A DNA stretch of 64,000 bases, from NCBI RefSeq assembly GCF_023159225.1, contig NC_063173.1, positions 6,516,352 to 6,580,351 of the forward strand, given 5' to 3'. The number at the start of each line of letters is the position of its first letter. Positions within the stretch are counted from its first letter, which is position 1. Below the pieces are notes generated by a model. That model made no database searches. It worked only from the letters and a program-made list of their open reading frames with translations, and was not told the origin of the DNA. Below are positions 22,558 to 33,841 of the stretch, one piece after another. The translations under genes were made by a program, and so were the position numbers. Origin of the DNA: Perognathus longimembris pacificus. Its lineage: Eukaryota; Chordata; Mammalia; Rodentia; Heteromyidae.

Positions 22558-22804
22558 GGCCAGGCCCTGCTAGCTCATGCCTGTCGTCCTAGCAACACAG
22601 GAGACGGAGGTTTGAGGATCTGGGTTCCAAGCAAGCCCAGGGAGGACCAGTGGTGAAACTCTTCAGTGAACCATCAAGGCCACCCGACCTGAAGCTGAGC
22701 TGTGGCTCAAGTGGTAGCACACCAGCCTTGAGAGGGAAGAAGCTAAGGGATGGGCCCCGAGTTCAATCCTCAGTACCAGCCCCCAATACACAAACAAACA
22801 AACG
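22558..22804 (+). repeat. B1-dID-type composite SINE
   Basis: Head 'gctagctcatgcctgtcgtc' 'ctagcaacacaggagacgga', ID half 'gctgtggctcaagtggtagc' and an (ACAA)n tail. It lies about 45 bp from the preceding opposite-strand copy, so the two form an inverted pair. Confidence 0.9.
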
Positions 22805-23725
22805 TAGTAACAAATCACTTCCCTTTTTGTGTTTGGGTGTTTTCCCTTTCTCAGCTAACAGGGTCTTTCTTAGCTTTGTAAAACAGGTGGGCGCTGTCTG
22901 TGGGGACTGCTGTAAGGAAGTTTGTCCATTCCCAACACTACACCCCTCCATTTCCCTCCCAGCAAGCCGTGGTTATACCTGTACTTCATTTTGCTTTAAT
23001 TTCCACTGCCTGGAATCCTATTTGGAAATGCTGAAGAGAGTAAACAGAGTTGTTCAGGGCTCCTGTTAATTCTTCAGTGAGCTGGGGGGAGGGAGGAACT
23101 GCAGGCTTGGGCAGGTCAGGAAATGCCTGCTTAAACCAGCCTCCCGGAGGAAGGTTCCTGGAAAGGAAGGATGTAAGGAGGTAAACTTCACTAATTGAAC
23201 TTGTTCTGGGAGATAGAACCAAGTCCAGAGACTTGGTTCCAGTCTGAGGAATGAAATCTCTTTGAACTAGGAAAAGCTAATTCCAACACCCTGCTGGTGA
23301 AAGCTTTTCTTGGTATCTCAGTATAAATGGCTAAAATTTTGGAAATCAAGGTTTATTCATTCCTAAATGCATTTCCCAAATATGCTAAGGGACTCTTACT
23401 TTGACCTGTCCAGGCTGTGTATTTTCTGAAGTTAAGGTGCACAGATTGCTATTCACGTACTGATTGGCCACCTGATAAGCAGATCTCAGACATTTTAATT
23501 TCCTCTCTCAACTATTGATCACTGTGGCAATCAATTTCATCCTGCTGGGCTTCTCTGCCCTGTCTGCTGCTACTCAAATAGATGTTGTGGTCACTATGGT
23601 AACCACCCACTTATTCTCCTCATTTTTCATTTATAAAACTTAATGTGCACAGGCTAGAAATCCCTGTTTCGCCCCAAACTCAAATTGTCGCTATAGTTCG
23701 GCTGAGAAAGGAAATCATTTTGGTG
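22805..23725. other. Unassigned sequence
   Basis: No repeat recognised. A 139-residue open frame (22650-23069, +) begins inside the SINE and is not a convincing gene. Confidence 0.45.
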
Positions 23726-23735
23726 CAAATTCTTT

Positions 23736-23940
23736 TTTTTTTTTTTTGCCAGTCCTGGGCCTTGGGCTCAGGGCCTGAGCACTGTCCCTGGCTTCTTTTT
23801 GCTCAAGGCTAGGACTCTGCCACTTGAGCCACAGTGCCACTTCTGGCTGTTTTCTATATATGTGGTGCTGGGGAATCGAACCCAGGGCTTCATGTATATG
23901 AGGAGGCGAGAGCTCTACCACTAGGCCATATTCCCAGCCC
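23736..23940 (-). repeat. Dimeric ID-related SINE with target duplication
   Basis: On the minus strand it starts 'ggggctgggaatatggccta' and carries a near-intact B box ('gggttcgattccccagcacc'), then a second ID-like unit and a poly-A tail. A perfect 10-bp target duplication 'caaattcttt' flanks it (23726-23735 and 23941-23950). Fairly young. Confidence 0.93.
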
Positions 23941-23950
23941 CAAATTCTTT

Positions 23951-24519
23951 ATTTTAAAAATTCATTGTAAAGATGTTCATCAGAAATAAATTGTGACAAA
24001 GAGATCAAAATAGGGGAGGGAATCTTGCTTGGAAACTGAACTTTTTAAAGGGTTTTCGGCTTTAAGATGAGACAACCCCTATGAGTTCTAATTTGACCTA
24101 ACCGAACGGCAGCCCTCATGGGACTGTGGGAGTCTCCCCAACTTCTAGAAAACCGAATAAAGGTATGTTGACATGAATTATTCTGAGATTGATAAAACAT
24201 ATTATATTTTTTTCTTTTCAAAGCAGTGCATAACCCATTTATTTTATAATTAGTCGCTGGATCTGCCCATCCTCCTTGCAAATGAGAAGAAAAGCTGATG
24301 ACCACCCACCCCCACCACTAGCCATGAGGGGAGGCAGATAATTAACCAACCCCTAGAAGGAGCAGAACGACATCATCACAATTTCTAGATGGTCATTGTG
24401 ATGAGCGCCATATCTAAGTCAGCTAGCCACAGTGTGAGCTGCTATCAAGGGTGAAGTCACTTACTGCAGACTTTGTGAGGTGTCGGGTCTGCCTTGGAGG
24501 AAGCAGTGCAAAGAGGAGA
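23951..24519. other. Unassigned sequence
   Basis: No repeat family or exon recognised. Confidence 0.45.
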
Positions 24520-24698
24520 TTTTTTTTTTTTAAATTTTAATCACAAAGCTGTTGCTAGGCTGGTGTCTCCCAACTGAGACACTATCCCAGCGATTCTACT
24601 GGCTATTCAGCAGATGGAGCCTTGAGGATTTTATCCTCCAGATCTCAGCCTTTTGAATAGCTAGGTTTACAGGCATGAACCACCTGCACCTGGCCTAA
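24520..24698 (-). repeat. B1-like SINE, diverged
   Basis: T tail at left, then 'atcctccagatctcagcctt' 'ttgaatagctaggtttacag' 'gcatgaaccacc' as the complement of the B1 head. The ID half is poorly preserved. Confidence 0.75.
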
Positions 24699-26060
24699 TC
24701 AGAAAGCTTTTATAAGCAAATTAAAACTCTTGCCCTTTCTGGATCCTAGAAACAATAATGAACCCCAAAGATGAACACTCTGCCTGCCCATATGTGTCCG
24801 TCTCATTTAAGATAGGTGTCTTGCACTCTTCCTGACCCCCAATATGGCCTGAAAGGAATTATGGTAGTGCCTGTCTAGAATCCTGTCAGTTGGGAGGCAG
24901 ATGGATCAAGAGGCCTGGCCTGGCTACTTGCCAAGCTCCTGTCTCCAGAACACCAGTGACTCCCCACCATTGTAAGGTGATTCTGCTACTGTACACTGGG
25001 ATTGCCATTTGTGGCCCTGGTGAACTCACCCCTTCTCACTGCCCAGGGTAACTAGATGTGAGGGAAACCAGGAACTCTGTGGACACCTCAGGACTCTGAG
25101 TGGTGGGAATACTACACAGTTGAAGGACTGGGCTGTTCCGTGTCACTTTGCTCTCTTTTGTTCTTTGATTGCTGTCTTTTCCTCCCTAGAGATTTCTTTG
25201 TGGCTTCCTCAAAGCTCTCTTCTTGTTTGATTCAGAGGTATTTCTGATTCTAATATCATCCATGAAAAATAGAAGAATAAAAGATGGGAGAGGGCAGCCG
25301 TGCAGGACAAAACTAACTGATTAATGCTTTGACTTAAAGACTGCCTAAGACTGTGGGCTCTTGGTCTCCATGTCTCCCTTCCAAGTCCAGCCTTGTAATC
25401 TTATTCAAATCACTTATACTTAAAAAAATGTTCAATGATTTGTTAAATACATACATATATATATATATATGCTATGTTTAGTGAGATAAAAGAAAATGAT
25501 CTGTAAAACTAAAATGTTCATATGAATGCCAGACATCACAGAACTATTATATAGTAGGTCAAGTTATGGATTTTAAACCTTTGAATGATCTAAGTTAGAT
25601 TCTTCAGCAAACTCAAATCTTGATTTCACTTTCATTTAGGTCTCAAATCCCATCAAGTCTTATCCCCAAAATGCTTTCCTGGTCTGAATATGTCTCTCTG
25701 TCACCATTGGGTGAATATAATCTCTTCAAACTTGTTCCTGCTCCTTTATGCAACCTTTCATTAGTGAAGTAGCCAAATCAACTGAAAGAGAGAAAAGGGA
25801 ACTGTTAAGCAGATAGGGATAAAATGTGGTGGACTTAACATGTGTCAGATAACATGTGTCCCTCCATGGCGTTTCTTGTTCCTTAGTACCTCAAGCTCCT
25901 GCTCAGTTGGTTCTTTCCATAATGTCACAAGTTCCTGCTCAAATGCTACTTCTTCCCATACTGCCCTGGGTGCCTGCCTGCTCAACCAATAAAAACCACC
26001 AAGCATTAACCACCAAGCAATCAATGCAAGGGAGAAGATACGGGAGAAGCCCCACAATAT
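24699..26060. other. Unassigned sequence with a short (TA)n
   Basis: A weak B1-like patch sits at about 24865-24960, and (TA)11 at 25449-25470. The last ~230 bp (from 25826) ends with 'accaataaaaacc' and could be a fragment of an LTR, but I cannot name it. Confidence 0.4.
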
Positions 26061-26062
26061 AA

Positions 26063-27033
26063 TAACTGGTGGGAGTGTAAACGTGCTCAACCACTCTGGA
26101 AAGCAGTATGGAGGCTCCTCAAAAGACTAAACATAGAGCTCCCCTATGACCCCGCAACCCCACTTCTGGGCATTTACCCAATAGACCACAAACAATGCCA
26201 CAGTAAAGCCACCAGCCCAACTATGCTTATTGCACCTTTGTTTACCATAGCCAAGATATGGAACCAACCGAGATGCCCTTCAATGGATGAGTGGATCAAG
26301 AAAATGGGGTACATATACACAATGGAATTCTATGCTTCCATCAGAAAGAATGGCATTGCCTCATTTGTAAGGACAGGAAAGACTTAGGAAAAAAAATCAT
26401 GCTAAGTGAAGTGAGCCAGACCCAAAGAAATATAGACTCTATGGTTTCCCTCATTTGTTGTAACTACAATGTGCTTATCAACTTAAAAGTATACATACAC
26501 ACTAAATGATTTGAAAAATACACTTGGATATGATAAATTATACAGGACTCTAGGCATTCACACAGTGAGACCAAAGGACGGTATTCTCAGGAGAAGATCA
26601 CAAAGGCTCAACAGCTATGCGCATACAATCATATAAAATGATATTTATTGAAATGAACTACAAGAAACAGAAATAAGAGGTTTTATGTTATTTTGCCTTT
26701 TGTTTTTGTTTTCTCCCTTGTCAATGTTTGGGTTTTCTGTGCCCTTTGTCTTGTATGTAAGTTTATCTGTTTGGGGAAAAGTAAGGGGTGGCAGAAAAGG
26801 TGGAACAAAGGGTGAACAAAGGCAGCAGTGAAAGTCTCTAGACACTATGCTGAAAAGGAACTAGACAACTTGCGCAGGGATATGGGGTGGACAGGAGGGA
26901 AAACCTGGGAGAAAATGAGGGAAGAGGAGACATTGTTCATAAAGAAATGTGCTCATTACCTGACTTACGTAACTGCAACCTCTCTGCACATCACCTTTAC
27001 AGTAACGGCAAAAAAGAAAAGAAAAGAAAGAAA
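26063..27033 (+). mobile_element. 5'-truncated LINE-1 (ORF2 C-terminus plus 3' UTR)
   Basis: Starts in ORF2 at 'ctggtgggagtgtaaacgtg' and passes through the C-terminal coding phrase at about 26290-26460 (residues WIKKMGYIYTMEFYASIRKN, then a frameshift and stops). A ~550-bp 3' UTR with a G-rich segment follows ('gacaggagggaaaacctggg') and ends 'cctctctgcacatcaccttt' before an A-rich tail. Dead copy; no clear target duplication found. Confidence 0.9.
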
Positions 27034-27644
27034 ATTGCATTGGGCAGAATCGGCTCTAAAGGCAGGAAAATTAAATAAATAATTGCCCTGGAGAGGACTC
27101 CAGTCCTCTCAGGATGGAGAGTCTTGCTATGTTCTTTTCATGGCTTTCCTGTCACTACTAAATAAATATACTCTGTTTACCTGAAACATTTTCCTGTCTC
27201 TTAATACTTTAGTGGGCAGAGAAAAAAAAAATCCATTCCCCTAGAAGGACTCCCAACAGTCAGAACACCTCCAAATATACACAAACAAACAAAATGCTCG
27301 TCTGATCTTATCTGTCCTGTATTAGAATTGATTATGGAGTCCCTGTGAACTCAAGCCCATGTTCTTTGCGAAGCACAAAACTCCTTCACAGCTTTGTTGT
27401 CCTCACAACCTCTCCTGGACTTCTTCCTAGAACACACTGTGTCTGCACAGATGGCCCTTGCTTCTTCTTTGTCCACTCTATTCATTCCTCTAAACCTACG
27501 AAACCCCTCCGCCTCTGGAGTCTCCTGAATTTCCCAGCCTGTGTTAATCACATGGTATCACAACAGTATTTCTCACACCACCTGGTGATTGTTTGGATGC
27601 TCATTTGGCAAAGGTGCCACTGGTCTTATCCAGTGATAATATTT
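27034..27644. other. Unassigned sequence
   Basis: A 120-residue open frame (27345-27707, +) runs into the LINE-1 relic and shows no recognisable domain. Confidence 0.4.
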
Positions 27645-27730
27645 CTTTTTCCTGAACTTAAAAACATTGTTATTAAGGAGTTTTACAGAGGGGTTACAAT
27701 TCCCTAAGTCAGGGAATGAGGATGATTTGT
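27645..27730 (-). mobile_element. LINE-1 3' terminal fragment
   Basis: The + strand 'gttattaaggagttttacag' 'aggggttacaattccctaag' parallels the start of the 9025-9155 fragment ('ttattgtcaaagtgatgtac' 'agaggggttacagtgtcata'). It is the extreme 3' end of a LINE-1 on the minus strand. Diverged. Confidence 0.6.
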
Positions 27731-27734
27731 CTTG

Positions 27735-29930
27735 GACAATGGCACTCCCAGTGTAATGTTTCCCATGGCCTGGTTTTGATAAATCATGAAGGACTCAACA
27801 CAGATCCCCGCACACATCTGCACAGACATCTGACTGTGAGCAGTGACCTGCGTTACATGGGCAACACTCCTGGCTTAGATCTGAATCACAAGGTCATCCT
27901 CCGGGAAATGCAATCAGTGCCTGCAAACCCATTTGGTTCCTGTAGTTTAACTTAAAATGAAACTGGGATTTCCCCAGTCTTTCTGTCCATATTTGCAAAA
28001 TAGTACTACTACACAGGTGCCCTGCCCAGAATCAAAGTGTGGCGGACACAATGGTGTCCTGTTCCTTGTTCTTTCCTACTATAGCACGAGCCTGACGGAG
28101 TGTTTGTTACTCCCAGGCAGATGACTGACAGAGTACTTGGCTATGAAGATCTCTCAAGTGTTGTGAAGCTTAGGTTAGGAACAGCTCCACCCAGAAGAGA
28201 GAATGCAAGTCTGTAAAGCTCAGCTTTCTCATGGTTCAATCGCTCACCAAGCAAATTTAGAAGGCTCAAATTTTGATATTTTGACACTCATTGCCATCAA
28301 GGGTAATATCAGAAGTTATTCTGTAAATGACTCTAATGTTGGAAAACTTCTGTTCAGATCTGAAGATGAGAAAGGGATGTTTCAGACAAATTTAATGAGG
28401 TACTTAAGTGGCAGTTAATGAACTGAAAACAAAGATGGATGTGTCTGAAATATGTATTTCAAACTACAACCAACTGTGTGGTCACCCCAACCTTCCTGAA
28501 AAAGAAACCCCCAGACTCCCTGCATTAATCATGCTCAGTTATGTAGACACAGGATACTTCCTCCCTAGGAGCTGGGCACACATTCGAATGACCTGCTGAA
28601 ATAGATGGTATGCCTCAAATTGGCACAAAGTTCTTTAAAGTTCTGACCAGTCTTTACCATCCCCCAAGAGCTGAAGAACAAAGCATCACAATTCTCAGGG
28701 CAGATGATAGAGAAACTCAGTTGCAGTCAATTCAATGGAACTTCCAGCTAGATCTGGCAAATTCTAGTCAATTCAGTGGTGTTTCCTTGATTTTCAACTA
28801 GGCAAGGTTGGATTGGCAAACTTTGTGTGCCCTAATAACTGCATACTTTATAGTAATGTCGATTTGCTTATTTGTATAATTTTCATTCACTGCTAAGCAA
28901 ACACATGACTATTTAAACATTTCACTTGAGAGGAAAAACAATGGTGCTTTATTTGTCAGATGTCAAGCCAGAAACCAAGCAACTTGTACCAGAAAATTAA
29001 ATTGCTCTTTAGAAGCAAAGTCAAAACAAAATAAAACAAGCTATTTTTGTAAACCACATGTTCATTGGAGAAAAGCAGAAGAGCTTCTTTTTAAAGACAA
29101 ATTATAAAACAAAATAGACATGACTACCCTGGGTTAGTCATTGATAAGCATTTTAGCCATGTCTTTCTAAATGAAAAATTTAAAAACATAAAAAAAAATT
29201 GTTTGATTTTCTGTATAGCTGTAAACCATTTCTTAGATACAGCATTTTAATGACAAAGCTTCATGACACAGATGTATAATAAATTGCCCTTTCCCATTGC
29301 TGATGTTTATAATCTAATAGCTCATATTGATGTGGGTTGGTAGGAAAGCAGCCAATCAGAGGCTTGTGGTCTCTTCATCTTGCAGTTGAGAGGATAAACT
29401 GGGAAACCAAAACCTGCCTGACAGGGAAATGGGGGCTGGGGGCTACAAAGGAATGAGGATGTAAGAACGGACAGTGCGCATTCGTGAATACTGTAATACT
29501 TTGACATCACAACCTTACAGAAACAGGAAGGAGTCCCACCAATCAAGAAACCATCTTCAAGGACCCCAATTCTCACTATTTAGCCAAAGGCCACACTCTG
29601 TGGTTTTAAGTTAATTCTCTAGAGTTAGTAAACTCTCTGGTTTCACATTCTCCCTGTGCTACTCCATTAAACAAATAAGAGTTGTACACTTGATAAGCTT
29701 ATAGCTACATTACTGCCTTCAAAACATCAGCCTAGTATTTGCCACTTAGAGTCAGTAAAGCTTAGCTATTTAAGAACAATTACTGATGTTGATACTGTGT
29801 TATTATTTTATAACTAATATGATATCTTTATGATACAATGTAATATAGTGTATTAATAATTTATTAATTATTTGATTTTACTTATTGACTAATTTAGGTC
29901 TAATTGATTCTTTCAAAAACACACTCATTT
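27735..29930. other. SINE-free, AT-rich unassigned stretch
   Basis: About 2.2 kb without any SINE or LINE I can recognise. Three successive short open frames on + (28203-28418, 28408-28599, 28610-28801) are each 63-71 residues in different frames, with no shared family and no splice evidence. Not annotated as genes. Confidence 0.45.
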
Positions 29931-29931
29931 G

Positions 29932-30060
29932 GGCTGGGGAAGGGAGCTCATGCCTGTAAATTTAGCTACACAAGAGACTGAGGTCACTAGGATCATAGTT
30001 TAAAGCTGGGCCAGGCAAAAACAAAAAAAATAGCAAGACTCCATCTCAACATAAAAGGTA
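29932..30060 (+). repeat. B1-like SINE
   Basis: 'gggctggggaagggagctca' 'tgcctgtaaatttagctaca' and 'gaggtcactaggatcatagt' 'ttaaagctgggccaggcaaa', then an A-rich run and 'gcaagactccatctcaac'. Diverged. Confidence 0.65.
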
Positions 30061-30187
30061 GACATGGTACTACACTCTGTCTCAACCCAGATCCACTTTA
30101 GACATAAATAAGAGGATTGACTTCCAGACTGGCTTGGTGGATATTAGCCAAAAAAAAAAAAAAAAAAGACTAACTCAAAAGTAACTA

Positions 30188-30412
30188 AGGCAACCAGGTG
30201 CTAGTGGTTCATGCCTGTCACCCTTGTTATCCAGGCAGCTGATACTTGAGGCTCACAGTTTGAACAATCTGCAGTACACCAGCAAAAAGCCAGAACTGGA
30301 AACATGGTCCAAAAGTTAGAACACTAGCTGTGAGTGAAAAGCCAATGGAGATAAAAAGACCCTGTGTTCTAGCTGAGCACTAGCACAAAATACTATACTA
30401 CTCCTACTAAAC
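30188..30412 (+). repeat. B1-dID-type composite SINE, diverged
   Basis: Head 'ccaggtgctagtggttcatg' 'cctgtcacccttgttatcca', ID half 'cagaactggaaacatggtcc' 'aaaagttagaacactagctg'. Confidence 0.82.
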
Positions 30413-30424
30413 TACTAAAGCAAA

Positions 30425-30530
30425 AACAAGGGAAGGAAGTGCTCAGGGCATGGTTCAAGTGGGTAGTATACCTGTCTAGGAAGCCCAAGGCCTTGATTTT
30501 AAACCCAAATACTGCCAAAAACCTCCCCCT
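30425..30530 (+). repeat. ID-like SINE, diverged
   Basis: 'agtgctcagggcatggttca' 'agtgggtagtatacctgtct' 'aggaagcccaaggccttgat' keeps the ID layout (A-box region, 'cctagcaagc', 'aggccctg'), with a short A-rich end. Confidence 0.6.
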
Positions 30531-31392
30531 GAAATCTTACAAACAGGTGTTTAACAAGCAGCACAGTTTTAGGGATGTAATTCACAAGGATATGCAGAAA
30601 CCCCCTTGAAGCTGGGTTTGCTGTGTGGTGGTCCCTGCATAATCGCCTCCTCCAGTGTCAGGTTGGTAGGAAGCTAAGTGGAATTTAGAGAAGCATTACT
30701 TCCCTCATTCTAAACAGATGCCAGCGGACCTTGGGGAACTTAAGGCCTACCATGCTCTTATAGAGAGAAATTCAGTTTCATTGCGAAGTTAAATACAACA
30801 GTCTATAACGTTAACATATTGCTAATAAACCCAGAGTACTCCCAAAGACTTGGTGAGAAATGGAAAATATTTATGTATTCATGATGTGCCTCCTGGCAAA
30901 TCCAATAATCTAACATAAAAGGGAAATTTAATGATGTTTTTTCTTCAGGAAATAGATGTCTTCAGCTACATTCTATCGAGGCTCTTTTCAAGGTCATAGT
31001 TTTGATCCAGCTCACCATTTTTGTGGTTTCATGTTCTGGCTGGGGAAGGAAGGCAGGGGGCAGTTTTAGGGGGAGTTCTGTCTGAGAGATGGCTTGAAGC
31101 TCATCTTCTGGGAGCGCCTGCTGTCTGGGGTGAAAGATGTTCTGCATATGAGGCACATTTAGGAGGAGTTAGGAATTGTTTCAAATGGCAACCCCAGGAA
31201 AGAAGAGGCTAAGTGAGAAACACACAGAGCCACTCAATAAAGCTTCATATAAATAGATTGCCTCCATACTGGGGATCATAGCTGCTTTGTATTTATGACA
31301 AGGCATAATCATCTGTTATACCATTGGAAAAGAAAGCTTTTTTTATATCACAATAATCCAAATGCATATGTACATAGATATAGATACGCATA
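30531..31392. other. Unassigned sequence
   Basis: No repeat recognised. Short overlapping open frames at 30962-31212 on both strands are unsupported. Confidence 0.45.
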
Positions 31393-31478
31393 TATTTTGC
31401 TGGTGTTGACATTTGAACTCAGGACTTTGAGCTTCCTCGGCTTGCTTGGCTGGATCTCTACTTAAGCCACATTTCCAG
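31393..31478 (-). repeat. B1-dID SINE, 3' part
   Basis: Complement of an ID half ('gtgttgacatttgaactcag' and 'ctacttaagccacatttcca'). The head appears to be missing; a second SINE's poly-T starts immediately after. Confidence 0.65.
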
Positions 31479-31479
31479 C

Positions 31480-31690
31480 CTGCTTTTTTTTTTTTTTTTT
31501 TTTTTTTTCCAGTCCTGGGGCTTGAACTCTGGGCCTGGGCTCTGTCCCCAAGCTTCTTTTGCTTAAGGCTAACACTACCACTTTAGCCATAGGGCCACTT
31601 CTGTTTTTATCTGAGTAGTTTATTTGAGATAAGAGTCTCTTGGACTATGGACTTCAGCCAAACTGCCTAGGTTCAAGTCTCAGCTCTTTC
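31480..31690 (-). repeat. B1-dID-type composite SINE
   Basis: A long T tail, 'ccagtcctggggcttgaact' 'ctgggcctgggctctgtccc', 'ctaccactttagccataggg', then a shortened B1 complement running into the TTCC array. Confidence 0.85.
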
Positions 31691-31692
31691 TC

Positions 31693-31862
31693 CCCTTCCT
31701 TCCTTCCTTCCTTCCTTCCTTCCTTCCTTCCTTCCTTCCTTCCTTCCTTCCTTCCTTCCCTTCCTTCCTTCCTCCATCCCTCCCTTCCTTCCTCCCTCCC
31801 TCCCTCCCTCCCTCCCTCCTTCTCTCCCTCCCTCCCTCCCTCTCCCCTCTCTCCCTTCCTTC
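31693..31862. repeat. (TTCC)n/(CCCT)n pyrimidine tract
   Basis: About 170 bp of nearly pure pyrimidine, TTCC units changing to CCCT units. Minus-strand Glu/Gly/Lys/Arg frames and plus-strand Pro/Ser/Leu frames across it are artefacts of the repeat. Confidence 0.95.
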
Positions 31863-31919
31863 TTTGTTTCTTCCTTTTTTGCTTGCTTTTTGCTTGTTTT
31901 TTTTTTTTGTTGTTGTTGT

Positions 31920-32150
31920 TGTTTTATGGTGTTAGTACTGGGGCTTGAACTCAGAGCCAGGGCACCTTTGTGTGGCTTTTGCACTCAAAGCTGGTGCTCT
32001 ATCACTTAAGCCATACCTTAGTTCTAGCTTTTGGTTGGTTAATAGGAGATAAGAGTTTCACAGTCTTTTCTGTCTCAGCTGGCTTTGAACTATGTTCCTC
32101 AGATATCAGCCTTCTCAATAGCTAGGATTACAGGCATGAAATACAGGTAC
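31920..32150 (-). repeat. B1-dID-type composite SINE
   Basis: 'tggtgttagtactggggctt' 'gaactcagagccagggcacc', 'ctctatcacttaagccatac', then 'ttcctcagatatcagccttc' 'tcaatagctaggattacagg'. Preceded by a (TTG)n at 31908-31923. Confidence 0.88.
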
Positions 32151-32223
32151 TAGTTCTTAGTATTGATTGGTCACAGATCTTTGGGCAGGCAGATTCTCCA
32201 TTTCTCAGTGTCCTATAGAACAC

Positions 32224-32225
<2 letters not shown>

Positions 32226-32274
<49 letters not shown>
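32226..32274. repeat. (ATT)16 microsatellite
   Basis: Uninterrupted ATT triplets. They give a poly-isoleucine shadow frame. Confidence 0.95.
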
Positions 32275-32275
<1 letters not shown>

Positions 32276-33106
32276 CTAGAACTGAACGTGTTCACTTAAA
32301 GGCCAGATGGTCTGAGCAAATTAGAGTAACTTTAATATACCTTTTCTGAAAAGCATTTTCCATGCCTTTTGGCCTTATAGCTTGCAACGATTGGCTCAAA
32401 GGTCCCATTTCTCTCTGTATCCTGCAGTGATTAATAACTAAAACAGAAGCTGAACTATCCTAGCAGTGGAAATGAACTGTGCATATGATTTATTGCTCTA
32501 TTTATTTCATCTATTTTTGAAAATGTGGTTGTTTCCTTAAGTATCTGCTTCTATTTTAATAAAATATTGCCTTGAAGAACAAGAATAAAGAAACAAAGCA
32601 TCTTTGTTTATTTGTTTAGCTCAAGATGATCAAGGGAGGCCACGGTTTACTGGCGAATCAGAGTGGAGCCGAGGGACTCCCAAGCAGCCTGAAGCTGGCT
32701 AAGACTTCTCTGTTGATGGTGGGATTTAATTTCTGAACATCTGTGCATGACAGAGTTTGGGGTACTGTGGGTGGTACAATTCAAGAAATATACATAATGA
32801 AGAAGGCAAAATTTGCCTATTTAGAAGCATAATTTTATTAAATGCAATAAAACACACGTACAAAATCTCATTTTCAAATGAAGTGATGGTCTACACTGTG
32901 GGACTCAACCACATCTGCTTGAATGAAAGCAAACAAAGTAGGCCCCGAAAGCTATGACTTTTCACAATGACAAGATTTTGAAGAAAGAGCTTATAATAGT
33001 GCCAAAGTGGTCCTTTAATTAATTTGTTTAATTTATTCTCTCATGCTTGGTTAGGGCCTAGGGTCTAACATTTAGGGTGTGTTTGTATGTGTCTGAGTGT
33101 ATGTGT
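32275..33106. other. Unassigned sequence
   Basis: No repeat family or exon recognised. Confidence 0.45.
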
Positions 33107-33251
33107 ATGTGTTGCTTCAGACTCACACTCTAGCACAATACCATTTGAGCCATACCTCTAACTTCTGGTTATTTGCTATTTTATTGGAGATAAGAGCTTC
33201 ACAGCCTTCTTAATAATCAGGATTACAAATGTGAGCCACTGCCACCAGCCT
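33107..33251 (-). repeat. B1-dID SINE, shortened
   Basis: GT-rich left end, then 'ataccatttgagccatacct' and 'ggagataagagcttcacagc', ending 'caaatgtgagccactgccac'. Internal deletion of the middle. Confidence 0.78.
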
Positions 33252-33331
33252 ATAAACTGTATTTTTTACTTCATAAATACTGGATGAGATACTGATATAC
33301 CATTAATTCACCTTTTTAAAAAATCAGATGA

Positions 33332-33542
33332 GGGGCTGGGGATATAGCCTAGTGGCAAGAGTGCCTGCCTCGGATACACGAGGCCCTAGGTTCGATTCCC
33401 CAGCACCACATATACAGAAAACGGCCAGAAGGGGCGCTGTGGCTCAAGTGGCAGAGTGCTAGCCTTGAGCGGGAAGAAGCCAGGGACAGTGCTCAGGCCC
33501 TGAGTCCAAGGCCCAGGACTGGCCAAAAAAAAAAAAAAAAAA
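33332..33542 (+). repeat. Young dimeric ID-related SINE
   Basis: Begins 'ggggctggggatatagccta', with A box 'tagcctagtgg' and B box 'ggttcgattcc' near their tRNA-promoter consensus. The second unit is 'gctgtggctcaagtggcaga'..., with a pure A tail. Flanked by 14-bp direct repeats 'aaaaaatcagatga' (33318-33331 and 33543-33556). One visible difference from the copy at 44083. Confidence 0.95.
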
Positions 33543-33841
33543 AAAAAATCAGATGAGTTATTTACAATATTGCCAAAGTTTCCTAATAATGACATAAATT
33601 CTCGTAAAGAAAAAGTAGATGGGAGAGAAGAAAATCAACTATTCAGGTTGATTTTAAAAAGACATGGTCATGAAGGTCTATGCTGACAAATGACTTTCAT
33701 ATTGATTGGTTCTATTTTCCTCTCTTAGATCTATACTTCCCTCCCTGTCCCTGGATCATTAGCACAGATTTCTACTTAAGATATATCTCAAGTACTGATT
33801 TCAGTGGCCGGCACAAACATGTACAGTCTCAGAGAACATAC

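Noticed and set aside
22650..23069. 139-residue plus frame
   Set aside because: Begins inside a SINE and continues into unrelated sequence with no motif.
31640..31984. Ser/Phe/Leu and Glu/Gly/Arg frames of about 100 residues
   Set aside because: Translation of the TTCC/CCCT tract and flanking SINE.
33350..33410. tRNA gene from A-box and B-box-like motifs
   Set aside because: The motifs belong to the tRNA-derived head of a SINE; no cloverleaf with a proper acceptor stem, and the body repeats elsewhere in the window.
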